Of a stretch of 5,126 nt of DNA, positions 4,249-5,126 are shown piece by piece. The DNA is taken from positions 1 through 5,126 of the forward strand of contig JAFCCK010000069.1 of the NCBI GenBank assembly GCA_017610245.1. Direction: 5' to 3'. Both the position numbers and the translations under genes were made by a program. Source of the stretch: Candidatus Iainarchaeum sp. (lineage in GTDB: Archaea > Iainarchaeota > Iainarchaeia > Iainarchaeales > GCA-2688035). Every line of letters starts with the position of its first letter. Position 1 is the first letter of the stretch. The notes below the pieces were generated by a model, which was given only the letters and a program-made list of their open reading frames with translations, had not been told where the DNA came from and made no database searches.

Positions 4249-5126
4249 ATGGAGAGCATTGTTAAAAAAGCCGTTAGGAGAGCAAAATCGTCTGGGAAAA
4301 AGTCAAAGGCAAAGAAAACGATTGATAAGGACGAGGAACTTGTTAAACTGCTTGAAACCGCCAAGGCAAAAATTAGGGTTGTTGGAATTGGCGGAGGAGG
4401 CGGCAACACTATCACAAGAATGACAGAGGTTGGAATTACTGGAGCTGAAACCTTTGCTGTCAACACCGATGCGCAAGACCTCCTTAAGGCAAATGCTGAT
4501 AAAAAGATTTTGATTGGAAGGGAGCTTACTAGGGGCTTGGGCTCAGGCTCTGATCCGCAGATTGGCGAGGCGGCCGCGAGAGAATCGCTGGATGAGTTGA
4601 CTGAGGTTTTCTCGGATTCAGACCTTATTTTTATTACATGCGGGATGGGCGGCGGAACAGGAACCGGGGGCGCTCCAATAATTTCCGAGATTGCAAAGGA
4701 AATGAAAGCCCTCACGATAGGCGTCGTTACCTTGCCTTTCACTGTTGAAGGCAGAAAGAGGATGGAGAATGCTTTGCATGGCCTTGCAAATCTCAGGAAG
4801 AATGCTGATACTGTAATTGTTATTCCAAATGATAAGATTTTAGAGATTGCACCTGATTTGCCCGTCAATGCCGCTTTTAAGGTGGCTGACGAAGTCCTTA
4901 CAAATGCTGTGAAGGGCATTACAGAAATGGTCACAAAGCCCGGCCTGATTAACCTTGACTACGCCGACCTGAAAACAATTCTCAGCAGAGGGGGAGCGGC
5001 AATGATTGGCCTGGGAGAGAGCAGAGGGGATGAAAAGGGAGAAGCAAGGGCCTTGGAAGCAGTTGAGAATGCGCTCACAAGCCCGCTCTTGGATGTTGAT
5101 ATTAGTGGGGCGAACAGGGCTTTAGT
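4249..5126 (+). CDS. ftsZ: Cell division GTPase FtsZ (3' end cut off by window)
   Basis: Tubulin homologue that polymerises with GTP into the mid-cell division ring. I translated 292 codons without a stop; the frame runs off the window, so some C-terminal sequence is missing. Tubulin/FtsZ loops in order: T1 GIGGGGGN (46-53), T2-T3 region NTDAQDL (72-78), T4 signature GMGGGTGTGGAP (132-143), T5 region LPFTVEGRKR (162-171), T6 PNDKIL (193-198), and T7 GLINLDYAD (232-240) with the catalytic acidic residues D237 and D240 that complete GTP hydrolysis in the adjoining subunit. The AMIGLGES segment (251-258) begins the C-terminal activation domain. The start is the ATG at 4249, since an in-frame TGA lies at 4243-4245. 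The first 24 residues form a basic tail (MESIVKKAVRRAKSSGKKSK and on). The leading MxSIV resembles archaeal FtsZ1-type proteins as I recall them; the subtype is not proven. Confidence 0.97.
   Translation, partial: MESIVKKAVRRAKSSGKKSKAKKTIDKDEELVKLLETAKAKIRVVGIGGGGGNTITRMTEVGITGAETFAVNTDAQDLLKANADKKILIGRELTRGLGSGSDPQIGEAAARESLDELTEVFSDSDLIFITCGMGGGTGTGGAPIISEIAKEMKALTIGVVTLPFTVEGRKRMENALHGLANLRKNADTVIVIPNDKILEIAPDLPVNAAFKVADEVLTNAVKGITEMVTKPGLINLDYADLKTILSRGGAAMIGLGESRGDEKGEARALEAVENALTSPLLDVDISGANRAL

Noticed and set aside
4125..4934. 269-residue minus-strand open frame
   Set aside because: Lies opposite ftsZ; its low-complexity Pro/Ser/Leu composition is the reverse complement of the Gly-rich FtsZ GTP-binding loops.
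1..5126. tRNA, rRNA, CRISPR array, insertion sequence or defence system
   Set aside because: I saw no spaced direct repeats, no transposase or nuclease motifs and no tRNA-like cloverleaf; almost all the DNA is accounted for by six housekeeping-type or hypothetical genes.

Overview
The window looks archaeal. Evidence: an aspartate carbamoyltransferase split into separate catalytic (pyrB) and regulatory (pyrI) genes, an eIF2B alpha/beta/delta-family protein of the archaeal R15P isomerase/aIF2B type, A/T-rich TATA-like boxes upstream of genes that lack a clear Shine-Dalgarno, and an archaeal-style FtsZ. A lineage cannot be fixed from the sequence alone; compact spacing and a short convergent overlap would suit a small-genome (DPANN-like) archaeon, but that is only a guess.

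Layout. Positions 1-2326 carry a minus-strand pyrimidine operon transcribed pyrB (1397-2326) -> pyrI (832-1290) -> pyrD (823 to beyond position 1, 3' end cut off). These cover carbamoyl-aspartate formation, its allosteric control, and the oxidation of dihydroorotate to orotate. A 97-bp divergent promoter region (2327-2423) separates pyrB from a plus-strand gene (2424-3155) for an uncharacterised protein with a very basic N-terminus and a GNAT-like acetyl-CoA-binding motif. That gene runs 17 bp into the convergent minus-strand eIF2B-family gene (3139-4110). A second divergent promoter region (4111-4248) leads to ftsZ (4249 to beyond 5126, 3' end cut off).

Main point of interest. The 106-nt pyrB-pyrI gap is far longer than the 8-nt pyrI-pyrD gap and is densely structured. 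Two near-perfect hairpins lie inside a 9-bp closing helix, giving a three-way junction. The 3' strand of that helix covers half of pyrI's strong ribosome-binding site and stops one base before the start codon. A second upstream copy of the same strand could pair instead with the 5' strand of the helix and free the ribosome-binding site. This is the architecture of a two-state translational switch (riboswitch or leader type) controlling the regulatory subunit separately from the catalytic one. The pairing is read directly from the sequence; the regulatory function is inferred.
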